From positions 930,001 to 994,000 of the forward strand of contig OY781919.1 of assembly GCA_963677215.1 (NCBI GenBank): a DNA stretch of 64,000 bases, read 5' to 3'. Numbering within the stretch: the stretch's first letter is position 1; each line of letters opens with the position of its first letter. Shown here in pieces: positions 1-8,044 of this stretch. Below the pieces are notes generated by a model. The model was not told the DNA's origin and did not search any database. It saw nothing but the letters and a program-made list of their open reading frames with translations. The DNA is from G963676795 sp963677215 (GTDB taxonomy: Bacteria > Desulfobacterota > Desulfuromonadia > Desulfuromonadales > Geopsychrobacteraceae). Position numbers and translations under genes: made by a program.

Positions 1-734
1 AAACCGGGCCGGGCAAAGTTCGAGATCTCATAGTGCTCATAGCCCGCCGCCTCGCCAAGCTGGTGCAGCAAACGATACTGCTCGACATAGAGATCTTCAT
101 CGCAAGCAATCAGCTCACCGCGCTCATAACGTTCCCCGAACGGGGTCCCCTCCTCATAGGTCAGGCCGTAGAGACTCAAGTGTTCCGGGTTCAGCTCAAG
201 CAGCAGGGTCGCCTGATGGCGCAGATCGGCCAGACCCTGGCCCGGCAGGGCGAAGATCAGGTCGAGGCTGATATTGGTAAAACCGGCCGAGCGGGCCTGA
301 AGATAGGAGTCGACTGCCTGCGCTGCCGAATGAATCCTGCCAAGGCGCCGCAAATGCCCATCGTCCAGGGCCTGAACCCCCAGAGACAGCCGATTGACCC
401 CGGCAGACCGATAAGCGACCAGATCCGCCCCTGCCAGAGTGCCGGGATTCGCCTCAAGGGTCACTTCTATATCTGCGGCAAAGCCGAACAGCTTTTCGGT
501 TAGTGAAAGCAACCCGCCGACCTGCTCAGCCGCCAGCAGGGACGGCGTTCCGCCGCCAAAAAATATCGTTTCCAGCGGTCCGCTCTGTGGATATTCGCGG
601 CGAACCAGCTCAAGATGCCGATGCAGCAGACGGCAATAATCCGCTATCTCGCTGCTGCTGGCGACCTGAGAAAAGAAATCGCAATAAGGACACTTGCGCG
701 AACAGAAAGGGATATGAAAGTAGAGGCTCTTCAT
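1..734 (-). CDS. hemW: HemW-like radical SAM protein (C-terminus off the window)
   Basis: Reading leftwards from an ATG at 734, the frame stays open to the window edge, giving about 244 residues without a stop. The N-terminus carries the radical SAM cysteine motif CSRKCPYCDF at about residues 10-19, then FFGGGTPSLL and a SAM-domain stretch ending in LEANPGTL and NRLSLGVQ. This layout is typical of HemW, the haem chaperone once called oxygen-independent coproporphyrinogen oxidase-like. The CxxxCxxC plus aromatic-Cys arrangement is seen directly. The choice of HemW over HemN rests on the short N-terminal lead-in before the cluster motif and is an inference. The gene lies 43 bp downstream of the first nhaD on the same strand. 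Its ribosome binding site is weak (GAGGG far upstream). Confidence 0.85.
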   Translation of the reverse strand, partial: MKSLYFHIPFCSRKCPYCDFFSQVASSSEIADYCRLLHRHLELVRREYPQSGPLETIFFGGGTPSLLAAEQVGGLLSLTEKLFGFAADIEVTLEANPGTLAGADLVAYRSAGVNRLSLGVQALDDGHLRRLGRIHSAAQAVDSYLQARSAGFTNISLDLIFALPGQGLADLRHQATLLLELNPEHLSLYGLTYEEGTPFGERYERGELIACDEDLYVEQYRLLHQLGEAAGYEHYEISNFARPG

Positions 735-777
735 TATCAAAGGCGCCCTCAAACGGCGGGACGCACACGACAGGCGC

Positions 778-2064
778 CTAGCCGCTGGTCAGGTTAAATT
801 GCACGATATAGATCAGCGCTCCGGAAAAATAGCCGATCAGCGCCAGCCAGCTGAGTTTCTTCATGTACCAGAAAAAGTGAATTCGTTCCAGTCCCATGGC
901 GGCAACGCCAGCCGCCGAACCGATGATCAGGATCGATCCGCCGGTTCCGGCACAGTAGGCGAGAAACTCCCAGAGAAAGCTGTCCTGGACATGTACACTC
1001 AGGTCGTACATCCCCATCGACGCAGCCACAAGCGGCACGTTGTCGACAATCGAACTGATCATACCGATGATAGCAACAATCAGCCCCTGGCTGCTGATCG
1101 TCTGCTCCAGCCAGAGGGCGACAGCCCTGAGGATATGGGTATGTTCAAGGGTCGCCACGGCCAACAGGATACCGACAAAAAAGACAATCGACGCCATATC
1201 GATGTGAGCCAGCGCATGCACGGCAGTCAGACCATCCTTACCGTTTTCGTCCTTGTCACGGTGAACCAGTTCACCGACCGCCCAGAGCAGCCCCAGGCCA
1301 AAAAGGATACCCATAAAAGGGGGCAGATGGGTCACCGTTTTGAAGATCGGCACCATAATCAGGCTGCCGATCCCCAGAACGAACATCAGGTTGCGCTCAA
1401 ACGGGGTCGTGGCCACGACGTGACGCCTCTCAACGAAGCCAGAAGCGACGACCTGACGGCCACGGATCATAAAGCTCGTGACCACCAGAGGAATCAGCAG
1501 GTTGGCGACCGAGGCAAGAAAGACCGCATGAAGGATATTCAGGGTACTGATCTGCCCGCCGATCCAGAGCATGGTCGTGGTCACATCGCCGATCGGCGAC
1601 CAGGCCCCGCCGGCATTGGCCGCGATGACGATAATGCCGGCAAAGAACAGCCGATCTTCATGATCACCCAGCAACTTCTTCATCAGCGAGATCATAACGA
1701 TCGTCGTGGTCAGGTTATCGAGCATGGCGCTCAGAAAGAAGGTCACCCAGGCGACCATCCAGAGCAGCACGGTCTGCCTCGAAGTGGTAATCCGCGAGGT
1801 GATCACCTCAAAGCCGTTGTGAGCGTCGACCAGTTCAACGATGGTCATGGCGCCAAGCAGAAAGAAGATGATCTGCGCGGTCTCGGAGAGACTTTCTCCC
1901 AGTTGATGGGTAACCAGCTGATGATCACCGGTCGCCAGACCGTAGACGGTCCACATCAGACCGGCTCCGAGCAGGGCAGCAGCGGACTTGTTGACTCTCA
2001 AGGGATGTTCGAAAGCAATTGCAGCGTAGGCAAGGACAAAGATAACAACCAGCAGAGCGTGCAT
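778..2064 (-). CDS. nhaD: NhaD-type Na+/H+ antiporter (first copy)
   Basis: A 428-residue integral membrane protein of the ion transporter superfamily, expected to exchange Na+ (or Li+) for H+ at the inner membrane. It has about 11-12 hydrophobic segments. The conserved core shows LDNLTTTIVMISL and ANAGGAWSPIGDVTTTMLW, the family signature with charged and polar residues buried in membrane helices. A second inverted-repeat-like signature, IVDNVPLVAASMGM followed by GTGGSILIIGSAAGVAAM, lies near the C-terminus. The ATG at 2064 has a good GGAGG site 7 bp upstream. A paralogue of the same family lies directly upstream, separated by a strong hairpin, so the two may be transcribed separately. ArsB-like arsenite transport is less likely because the NhaD signatures match well. 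Confidence 0.88.
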   Translation of the reverse strand: MHALLVVIFVLAYAAIAFEHPLRVNKSAAALLGAGLMWTVYGLATGDHQLVTHQLGESLSETAQIIFFLLGAMTIVELVDAHNGFEVITSRITTSRQTVLLWMVAWVTFFLSAMLDNLTTTIVMISLMKKLLGDHEDRLFFAGIIVIAANAGGAWSPIGDVTTTMLWIGGQISTLNILHAVFLASVANLLIPLVVTSFMIRGRQVVASGFVERRHVVATTPFERNLMFVLGIGSLIMVPIFKTVTHLPPFMGILFGLGLLWAVGELVHRDKDENGKDGLTAVHALAHIDMASIVFFVGILLAVATLEHTHILRAVALWLEQTISSQGLIVAIIGMISSIVDNVPLVAASMGMYDLSVHVQDSFLWEFLAYCAGTGGSILIIGSAAGVAAMGLERIHFFWYMKKLSWLALIGYFSGALIYIVQFNLTSG

Positions 2065-2164
2065 GGAAAGGCCTCCAACTCAAGAAATGACTGAAGCGCA
2101 GTATAGCACGAAGATTCCCAAAAAGATTATTGAGTTATCTTGCCATCATGATAGAGATCCTCAA

Positions 2165-2203
2165 TAAAAAAGCCCGGGCAGCCAATGGCTGCCCGGGCTT
2201 TTC
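2165..2203. terminator. Strong bidirectional hairpin terminator after the second nhaD
   Basis: A perfect 13-bp GC-rich stem (2171-2183 with 2187-2199) closes a three-base loop, AAT. It has an A-run on the left and a T-run on the right. Read on the minus strand it ends in a run of T directly after the 2228-3712 nhaD gene. Confidence 0.9.
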
Positions 2204-2227
2204 TGTTTGTCGAAACCTGTGACCGAT

Positions 2228-3712
2228 CTAGTGGAAATCGGTAAAGTGTTGCGCGTTGATCCACAGGTGAGCGAGGATACTGACAACATAGCCGAGAGCA
2301 ACTGCCCAGGTCCACTTGAGGTGGTTGGCAAAGGTGTAGATCCCGCGGGCGGTCCCCATCAGGGCGACACCGGCCGCCGAACCGATCGACAGCAGCGAGC
2401 CACCGACACCGGCAGTCAAGGTGACCAGCAGCCACTGACCGTGCGAAATATGCGGATCCATGGTCAGAACAGCGAACATGACCGGGATGTTATCGACGAT
2501 CGCCGAGAGGATACCGACCAGCACGTTGGCCCAGGTCGGTCCAAGCTGGGTGTACATGGCGTGGGAAGCAACCGCCAGATAACCGAACTGGCCCAAACCT
2601 CCGACACAGAGGGTAACACCGTAGAAGAACAGCAGGGTATCCCACTCAGCACGGGCGACTTTACGGAACAGGTCGAAACCTGGGACAGCATGACCCGCCT
2701 GGCCATGGCCCCCTTCTACATGCGCATCGGGGTTATGGCCTGTCATGTCGAGAGGCTGATCGCCGGTGCCCAGACGATGCTCCTTCTTCTTGATGAAGTA
2801 GCTGAACAGACCCAGGTAGCCAAGACCGAGCATCATCCCCGCAGCCGGCGGCATGTGCAGGAAGTTATGGAAGGAGACCGCGGTGCAGATGGTACAGAGG
2901 AACAGGATCATGATGCGCTTGGCACCCAGCTTCATCTTGACCACTTCATCGGAAGCGGCAGGACGCTCCTTGGCGACAGCGAAGCTCATGATGATCGCCG
3001 GAATCAGCCAGTTGATCAAAGAAGGCACAAACAGAACGAAGAACTCGATGAAATCGACCTTGCCCTTCTGCCAGACCATCAGGGTGGTGATATCGCCGAA
3101 CGGCGAGAAAGCGCCGCCGGCGTTGGCGCCGACAACGATGTTGATACAGGCGACAATCAGGAACTTCTTGTTGTTACCGGCGACGGCCATAGCCACGGCG
3201 CCCATCAGCAGAGCGGTGGTCAGGTTGTCGGCAATCGGAGAGATGACAAAGGCAAGAAAACCGGTAACCCAGAAGACGGTACGCAGGGTGAATCCGCGGC
3301 TGACCAGCCAGGCGCGCAGGGCCTGGAAGACGTTGCGCTCGTCCATGGCGTTGATATAGGTCATGGCCACCAGCAGGAAGAGGAACAACTCGGCGTATTC
3401 GAGCAGGTTGTGGCGGATCGCTTCCTCAGCCGCCATAGGGTGCCCCAACCCCTTGAGGGTCACGGCGACCAGCACCCAGATGACACCGGCAGCAAACACC
3501 ACTGGCTTGCTCTTGCGCATATGCAGTTTCTCTTCGAAAATAACAAAGAGATAAGCCACAACAAACAAGATCAGGGCAATAATGCCGGCCGCGCTTCCGG
3601 TCAGGTTGAGAACCTCGTGGGTTGTTGCTTGCGCTGCTTCTTCACCACCACTCGCAAAAACCGGGGCGGCCACCATCATCAATAACAGATTGACCAATGC
3701 AAAAATCTTCAA
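2228..3712 (-). CDS. nhaD: NhaD-type Na+/H+ antiporter (second, longer copy)
   Basis: A 494-residue membrane protein of the same family as its neighbour but clearly diverged. It begins with a cleavable-looking signal segment (hydrophobic run ending PVFASGGEE) and has a charged, His-rich loop around residues 315-340. The transport signatures are ADNLTTALLMGAVAM, GANAGGAFSPFGDITTLMVW and, near the end, IVDNIPVMFAVLTM with GVGGSLLSIGSAAGVALMG. The frame starts with TTG at 3712, with AAGGTG about 7 bp upstream; a later start would lose the signal segment. Expected role: Na+ extrusion driven by the proton gradient. The pairing of a short and a long NhaD suggests division by pH or ion rather than simple redundancy, which is an inference. 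Confidence 0.85.
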   Translation of the reverse strand: MKIFALVNLLLMMVAAPVFASGGEEAAQATTHEVLNLTGSAAGIIALILFVVAYLFVIFEEKLHMRKSKPVVFAAGVIWVLVAVTLKGLGHPMAAEEAIRHNLLEYAELFLFLLVAMTYINAMDERNVFQALRAWLVSRGFTLRTVFWVTGFLAFVISPIADNLTTALLMGAVAMAVAGNNKKFLIVACINIVVGANAGGAFSPFGDITTLMVWQKGKVDFIEFFVLFVPSLINWLIPAIIMSFAVAKERPAASDEVVKMKLGAKRIMILFLCTICTAVSFHNFLHMPPAAGMMLGLGYLGLFSYFIKKKEHRLGTGDQPLDMTGHNPDAHVEGGHGQAGHAVPGFDLFRKVARAEWDTLLFFYGVTLCVGGLGQFGYLAVASHAMYTQLGPTWANVLVGILSAIVDNIPVMFAVLTMDPHISHGQWLLVTLTAGVGGSLLSIGSAAGVALMGTARGIYTFANHLKWTWAVALGYVVSILAHLWINAQHFTDFH

Positions 3713-4142
3713 CTGAACACCTTCACTTTCTTGAAATCTTTAGTAAAACAATCCTCGATAAAAAACAAAAGACCCGACAGAACCACAAACGGGCTGATAA
3801 CTTTAACGCCTAAACGATTTATGCGAAATATCTAAAACAGCTCCCGCAAAATTTCGCGTAAAAAACGGTTATAAAATCTGCTTGCGAAATGCTGGCCTGA
3901 GCCCCAGAGGACATCTTTATCCGGATAGGCACTTAGAGAAGTGTTACAAAAAAGACGAAAATATCAACCACTTCCATACGGACAGAAGCAGAACTCACCC
4001 TTTTTGGGTCAATATTTCAGAAAAATCAACCAAAGTGTTATCATGAGCTCGAAATAGGGGTCAATAGAATATTTCTCTTTCTGGTTTATTTTATACTAAA
4101 TGATATTTCCCACTTACATCTGGTTGTTAGGAGCAGATCCCC
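3713..4142. other. 430-bp gene-free region upstream of nhaD2 and the nitrilase gene
   Basis: No credible open frame. It must hold the divergent promoters of the second nhaD (minus) and the nitrilase-family gene (plus). The motif TGCGAAAT occurs at 3822-3829 and 3883-3890 and its complement ATTTCGC at 3851-3857, about 30 bp apart each time. Read towards nhaD2 there is a small perfect hairpin (CACTT-CTCT-AAGTG, 3931-3944 region) and a GC-rich patch, so a structured leader is possible. No known riboswitch class was recognised with confidence. Confidence 0.4.
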
Positions 4143-4931
4143 ATGGAACAGCTAAGCTGTGCGGCAATACAGTTCAACATTACTCCAGGCTACATCGACG
4201 GCAACCTCGATAAGGCTCTCTGTGCACTGCGCAGGGTCGCCGAACAGGGCGCTGAACTGGCCGTTCTCCCCGAAATGTGGAGCAGCGGTTATGATTACCG
4301 CAACCTAGCCGCATTGGCGCAGGAGACCCCCAGAGTCCTGGAACGCTTGTGCAAGGAAGCTGAGCAGCTGCAACTGGTCATCGTCGGCAGCCTGCCGGAA
4401 GCGGACAACAATGGCCTGACCTACAACAGCTCATATGTTGTAGATCGCGGCGTGCTCAAAGGCAGCTACCGTAAGCTGCATCTGTTCTCCGCCATGCACG
4501 AAGACCGCTACCTGACGCAAGGCAACCAGGCGGTCGTGGTTGACAGTTCGGTGGGAAAACTGGGGCTGGCAATCTGCTACGACCTGCGCTTTCCGGAACT
4601 GTTTCGCAAGCTCGCCCTGGCAGGGGCTGAAATCGTCTGCCTGCCGGCCGAGTGGCCGAAACCACGCCAGGAGCACTGGAACATCCTGCTGCGCGCCCGC
4701 GCCATTGAAAACCAGCTGTTTGTCGTGGCCGCCAACTGTTGCGGGATCCAGGGGAAGCTCGATTTTTTCGGCTGCAGCCAGCTGATTTCACCGCTGGGGA
4801 GGGTTCTTGCCATCGCCGCGGAAGAGGAGACCGAACTGGTCAGTGAATTCGACTTCAGTGAAATGCTCGAATACCGCAAGCGGATCGACATTCTCAACGA
4901 TCGCAGGGCCGACATCTACGGTACGCCCTGA
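4143..4931 (+). CDS. Nitrilase-superfamily amidase (omega-amidase/YafV-like)
   Basis: A 262-residue carbon-nitrogen hydrolase. The catalytic triad is visible: Glu44 in LPEMWSSGYDY, Lys111 in YRKLHLF and the nucleophile Cys145 in LAICYDLRFPEL. The pattern FSAMHEDRYLTQGN after the lysine resembles the Nit2/YafV branch, which hydrolyses alpha-keto acid amides such as 2-oxoglutaramate; that assignment is by resemblance only. It is cytosolic, with no signal peptide. The ATG at 4143 follows GGAG. It stands alone on the plus strand, convergent with the small DUF4124-like gene 20 bp downstream, so the context gives no pathway hint. Confidence 0.82.
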   Translation: MEQLSCAAIQFNITPGYIDGNLDKALCALRRVAEQGAELAVLPEMWSSGYDYRNLAALAQETPRVLERLCKEAEQLQLVIVGSLPEADNNGLTYNSSYVVDRGVLKGSYRKLHLFSAMHEDRYLTQGNQAVVVDSSVGKLGLAICYDLRFPELFRKLALAGAEIVCLPAEWPKPRQEHWNILLRARAIENQLFVVAANCCGIQGKLDFFGCSQLISPLGRVLAIAAEEETELVSEFDFSEMLEYRKRIDILNDRRADIYGTP

Positions 4932-4951
4932 GCGGAAAAGGGCCGCCTGAG

Positions 4952-5293
4952 TCAATCCGCCATCGGCTGGGCACGATCGCGGTAACGGGCGGGAACATCC
5001 TTGAGGCTGTCGGTAAAATGAATCTCTCCGAAATCATCGACATAGAGATAGCGCTTCAAACTCTCTCCGGCCGGTGGATTCTGGCTGTCGCCAATCAACC
5101 CCTCGACACTCTGGCCGGTAGCGGCGGAACCCGCAAACAGTCCGGTCAATCGCTGACGGAAATCGACATAAAAGTCCTGGGTCTCTTTCAGCCCGGGAGC
5201 TGTCATCGGCAAGGCAAACATCAGCCGGTCAAAACCGACGCAAATCGCCAATATTACGACGATCCAGAGTATAAATTTAATCAGCTTCAGCAT
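4952..5293 (-). CDS. Small membrane-anchored DUF4124-like protein
   Basis: A 113-residue protein with one N-terminal hydrophobic segment (about residues 5-24, followed by FDRLMF) that should act as a signal anchor. The C-terminal 30 residues, RYLYVDDFGEIHFTDSLKDV followed by PARYRDRA, match the pattern of the DUF4124 module (aromatic-Val-Asp-x-x-Gly-x-x-His-Phe-x-D, then P-x-x-Y-R). Such modules are usually periplasmic or envelope facing; the function is unknown. The ATG at 5293 has GGGGAG upstream. It is divergent from trxB and convergent with the nitrilase-family gene. Confidence 0.65.
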   Translation of the reverse strand: MLKLIKFILWIVVILAICVGFDRLMFALPMTAPGLKETQDFYVDFRQRLTGLFAGSAATGQSVEGLIGDSQNPPAGESLKRYLYVDDFGEIHFTDSLKDVPARYRDRAQPMAD

Positions 5294-5442
5294 CAGTACT
5301 CCCCGATAAAGTCAGAATAATACTGAGTAAAGGCAATAAATACAAGCGGCTCATCGTCCTGCCTGCAGGCGACTTCCATTTTCCCAGAGGATATGCCAGA
5401 ATGCTCGTTCGTTAATAAACTTCCGAAGGAGAAAGCGATATA

Positions 5443-6381
5443 ATGAGCGACACCGATTACGACGTAATTATCGTCGGGGGCGGACCAGCCGGCATGACTG
5501 CAGGGCTCTACGCATCCCGAGCCTGCCTGAAGACGCTGCTGCTCGAAAAAATGATTATGGGCGGCCAGATCATGACGACAACCAAGATTGAGAACTGGCC
5601 TGGCTTTCCGGGAGGGATCGACGGACCGGAACTGATGAGTCGTTTTCAGGAACACTGCACCGAATTCGGTCTGGAGACTGGCTACGGAACCGTCGAAAAA
5701 ATCATCGACAACGGCAACACCAAGACCCTGGTCGTCGATGGCAAGGAAAAAACCTGCAAGGCAGTTATCGTCACAACCGGTGTCGTGGCTAAAAAACTGG
5801 GAGTTGAAAAAGAGACCGAACTGGTCGGTCGCGGCGTCTCATACTGCGCGACCTGCGACGGCGCATTCTTCCGCAATGTGCCGATCGCCGTTGTCGGCGG
5901 TGGTGACACGGCTGCCGAAGAGGCTCTGTTCCTGACCCGTTTCGCCAGCAAGGTTTATCTGATTCATCGCCGTGACAAGCTGCGCGCTACCAAGATTCTC
6001 CAGGACCGGGTCATGAACAACAGCAAGATCGAGGTCAAGTGGAACTCCGTCGTCGATGAACTGGAGTCCGACACCAGCGGCCTGACAGGCATCGTCCTGC
6101 GCAACACTGAGAGCGACGCCAGGGAATCGATCGAAGTCAGTGGCATGTTCGTCGCCGTCGGCGTGACGCCGACCACCGAACTGGTCAAGGGCCTGCTCGA
6201 ACTCGATGACGAAGGCTACATCAAGGCCGGCGAAGATACCCACACCAATATCACGGGGATCTATGCTGCCGGAGACTGCCGGACCAATGTCCTCAAACAG
6301 GTCTCGACAGCCGTCGGCGATGGCGCCATCGCTGCCATCATGGCGGAAAAACACCTGGAAGACCTTGAATACGAAGAATAA
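5443..6381 (+). CDS. trxB: Thioredoxin reductase
   Basis: A 312-residue flavoprotein that reduces thioredoxin with NADPH. The FAD-binding GGGPAGMTAGLYASRA lies at residues 11-26, the redox-active disulfide is Cys135-Ala-Thr-Cys138 in SYCATCDGAFF, and the NADPH site GGGDTAAEEALFLTRFA begins near residue 152, followed by the HRRDKLRA phosphate-binding stretch. The C-terminal FAD motif GIYAAGDCRTNVLKQV is intact. The length equals the family norm. The HRR residues favour NADPH over NADH or F420. The start has AAGGAG about 12 bp upstream. A hairpin terminator follows, so it is probably a single-gene unit. Confidence 0.96.
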   Translation: MSDTDYDVIIVGGGPAGMTAGLYASRACLKTLLLEKMIMGGQIMTTTKIENWPGFPGGIDGPELMSRFQEHCTEFGLETGYGTVEKIIDNGNTKTLVVDGKEKTCKAVIVTTGVVAKKLGVEKETELVGRGVSYCATCDGAFFRNVPIAVVGGGDTAAEEALFLTRFASKVYLIHRRDKLRATKILQDRVMNNSKIEVKWNSVVDELESDTSGLTGIVLRNTESDARESIEVSGMFVAVGVTPTTELVKGLLELDDEGYIKAGEDTHTNITGIYAAGDCRTNVLKQVSTAVGDGAIAAIMAEKHLEDLEYEE

Positions 6382-6407
6382 TATCGGTAAGATAGAAAGT
6401 ACTCATT

Positions 6408-6440
6408 AGGGCTGAAGATAATGACTTCAGCCCTTTTTTT
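6408..6440 (+). terminator. Rho-independent terminator after trxB
   Basis: Stem AGGGCTGAAG (6408-6417) pairs perfectly with CTTCAGCCCT (6425-6434), followed by a run of T to 6440. It separates trxB from the ATPase gene that starts at 6466. Confidence 0.92.
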
Positions 6441-6465
6441 GATTCAGCTCAGGGAGGGGGACTGA

Positions 6466-7995
6466 ATGCTAGCAAAAGTACTTTCCGGTGCACTGATCGG
6501 TATCGAGGCCTATCCGGTTGAGGTTGAGGTTGACATCGCCCAGGGGCTGCCCCAGTTTTCGACCGTCGGCCTGCCTGAAGGCGCGGTCAAGGAGAGCAAG
6601 GACCGGGTCAAGTCGGCGATCAAGAATTCCGGCTACACTTTTCCCAACCGGCGCATCACCATCAACCTGGCCCCGGCCGACATCCGCAAGGACGGTGCCG
6701 CCTTTGATCTGCCGATCGCCATCGGCCTGCTGGCAGCAGGCGGCCTGATCGACCAGGAGCGACTCAAAGATTTCGTGCTGCTCGGTGAACTGTCCCTCGA
6801 TGGCCGTATCAAACCGGTCCGCGGCGTCCTGCCGATTGTCGTCAGCGCTCGTGACTGGGAACCCAGGGCGATGATTCTCCCTGAGGAGAATGCCGAGGAA
6901 GGAGCCATCGTCGCGGGGCCGACCATCTATGCCGTCAAAGACCTGGGCGAAGCAGTCGCCCTGCTCAACGGCGAACGGCAGTTCGCCCCCTATCAAGCCA
7001 ACTGCAGGCTGGCGGATGGCGCCTCAACGGCAGATGGCGACGATTTTTCCGAGGTGCGCGGCCAGGAGCATGTCAAACGGGCCCTGGAAGTCGCTGCCGC
7101 AGGCAGTCATAATATTCTGATGGCAGGGCCGCCTGGCAGCGGCAAGACCATGCTCGCCCGTCGGCTGCCGACCATTCTCCCCGACTTCAGCTTCGAAGAG
7201 GCGCTGGAAACGACCAAAATCCACTCGGTCGCCGGACTACTGTCAAAGCATGATGCACTGGTCCGCCAGCGCCCGTTCCGCTCGCCACATCACACCATCT
7301 CCGACGCCGGGCTGATCGGCGGCGGCAGCTATCCGCGCCCCGGCGAGGTATCCCTGGCCCATAAGGGCATCCTGTTCCTCGACGAATTTCCCGAGTTCAA
7401 GAAAAACGTCCTCGAAATGCTCCGCCAGCCGCTCGAAGATGGCCAGGTCAGCATCAGCAGGGCAGCCTTGAGCCTGACCTATCCCGCAGATTTTATGCTG
7501 GTTGCGTCGATGAACCCCTGTCCCTGCGGCTTTCTTGGCGATCCACAGCACGGCTGCGGCTGCACCCCGGCTATGATCCAGCGCTATCGGAGCCGCCTTT
7601 CCGGCCCGCTGCTCGACCGCATCGACCTGCACGTCGATGTCCCCCGGGTTGCTCACAGGGAGCTGACCGATGACCGCCCCGCGGAAAAAAGCGCAACCAT
7701 AAGGGCAAGGGTCAACCAGGCTCGCCAGATTCAGCATGAGCGGCTCAAGCCCTTCACTCTGCACGCCAACAGTCAGATGCAGGCGCGTCACATCCGCAAG
7801 TTCTGTGTTCTCGACAAAGCCGGCGAGGCGTTGATGGAACAGGTCACCGACCGTCTCGGACTTTCGGCGCGCAGCTATACCAGGATTCTCAAACTGGCAA
7901 GAACCATCGCCGATCTGGCAGAAAATGAGCAGATCCACCACGACCATCTCGCTGAAGCAATAAGATATCGGGGGCTGGATCGAAAAACGGCTTGA
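6466..7995 (+). CDS. YifB/ComM-family Mg-chelatase-like AAA+ ATPase
   Basis: A 509-residue protein with the three-part structure of the family: an N-terminal ChlI-like domain (about 1-170), a central AAA+ module with Walker A GPPGSGKTML at residues 221-230 and Walker B GILFLDEFPEF, and the C-terminal Mg-chelatase domain (about 410-505). A cysteine-rich insert, NPCPCGFLGDPQHGCGC, sits in the AAA+ part and may bind metal, as is common in this family. The characterised relative ComM is a hexameric helicase that promotes branch migration during natural transformation; whether that role applies here is unknown. The start has GGGAGGGGG 8 bp upstream. Confidence 0.92.
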   Translation: MLAKVLSGALIGIEAYPVEVEVDIAQGLPQFSTVGLPEGAVKESKDRVKSAIKNSGYTFPNRRITINLAPADIRKDGAAFDLPIAIGLLAAGGLIDQERLKDFVLLGELSLDGRIKPVRGVLPIVVSARDWEPRAMILPEENAEEGAIVAGPTIYAVKDLGEAVALLNGERQFAPYQANCRLADGASTADGDDFSEVRGQEHVKRALEVAAAGSHNILMAGPPGSGKTMLARRLPTILPDFSFEEALETTKIHSVAGLLSKHDALVRQRPFRSPHHTISDAGLIGGGSYPRPGEVSLAHKGILFLDEFPEFKKNVLEMLRQPLEDGQVSISRAALSLTYPADFMLVASMNPCPCGFLGDPQHGCGCTPAMIQRYRSRLSGPLLDRIDLHVDVPRVAHRELTDDRPAEKSATIRARVNQARQIQHERLKPFTLHANSQMQARHIRKFCVLDKAGEALMEQVTDRLGLSARSYTRILKLARTIADLAENEQIHHDHLAEAIRYRGLDRKTA

Positions 7996-8044
7996 GCTGA
8001 CAACGGCTTATCGCAGGGTTGACATGAATAGGCACAAAGAGAGA

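Noticed and set aside
799..2094. A 431-codon plus-strand frame opposite the first nhaD
   Set aside because: The product is hydrophilic and His/Asp/Gln-rich, the mirror of a membrane protein on the other strand. The nhaD frame has family motifs and a good ribosome site.
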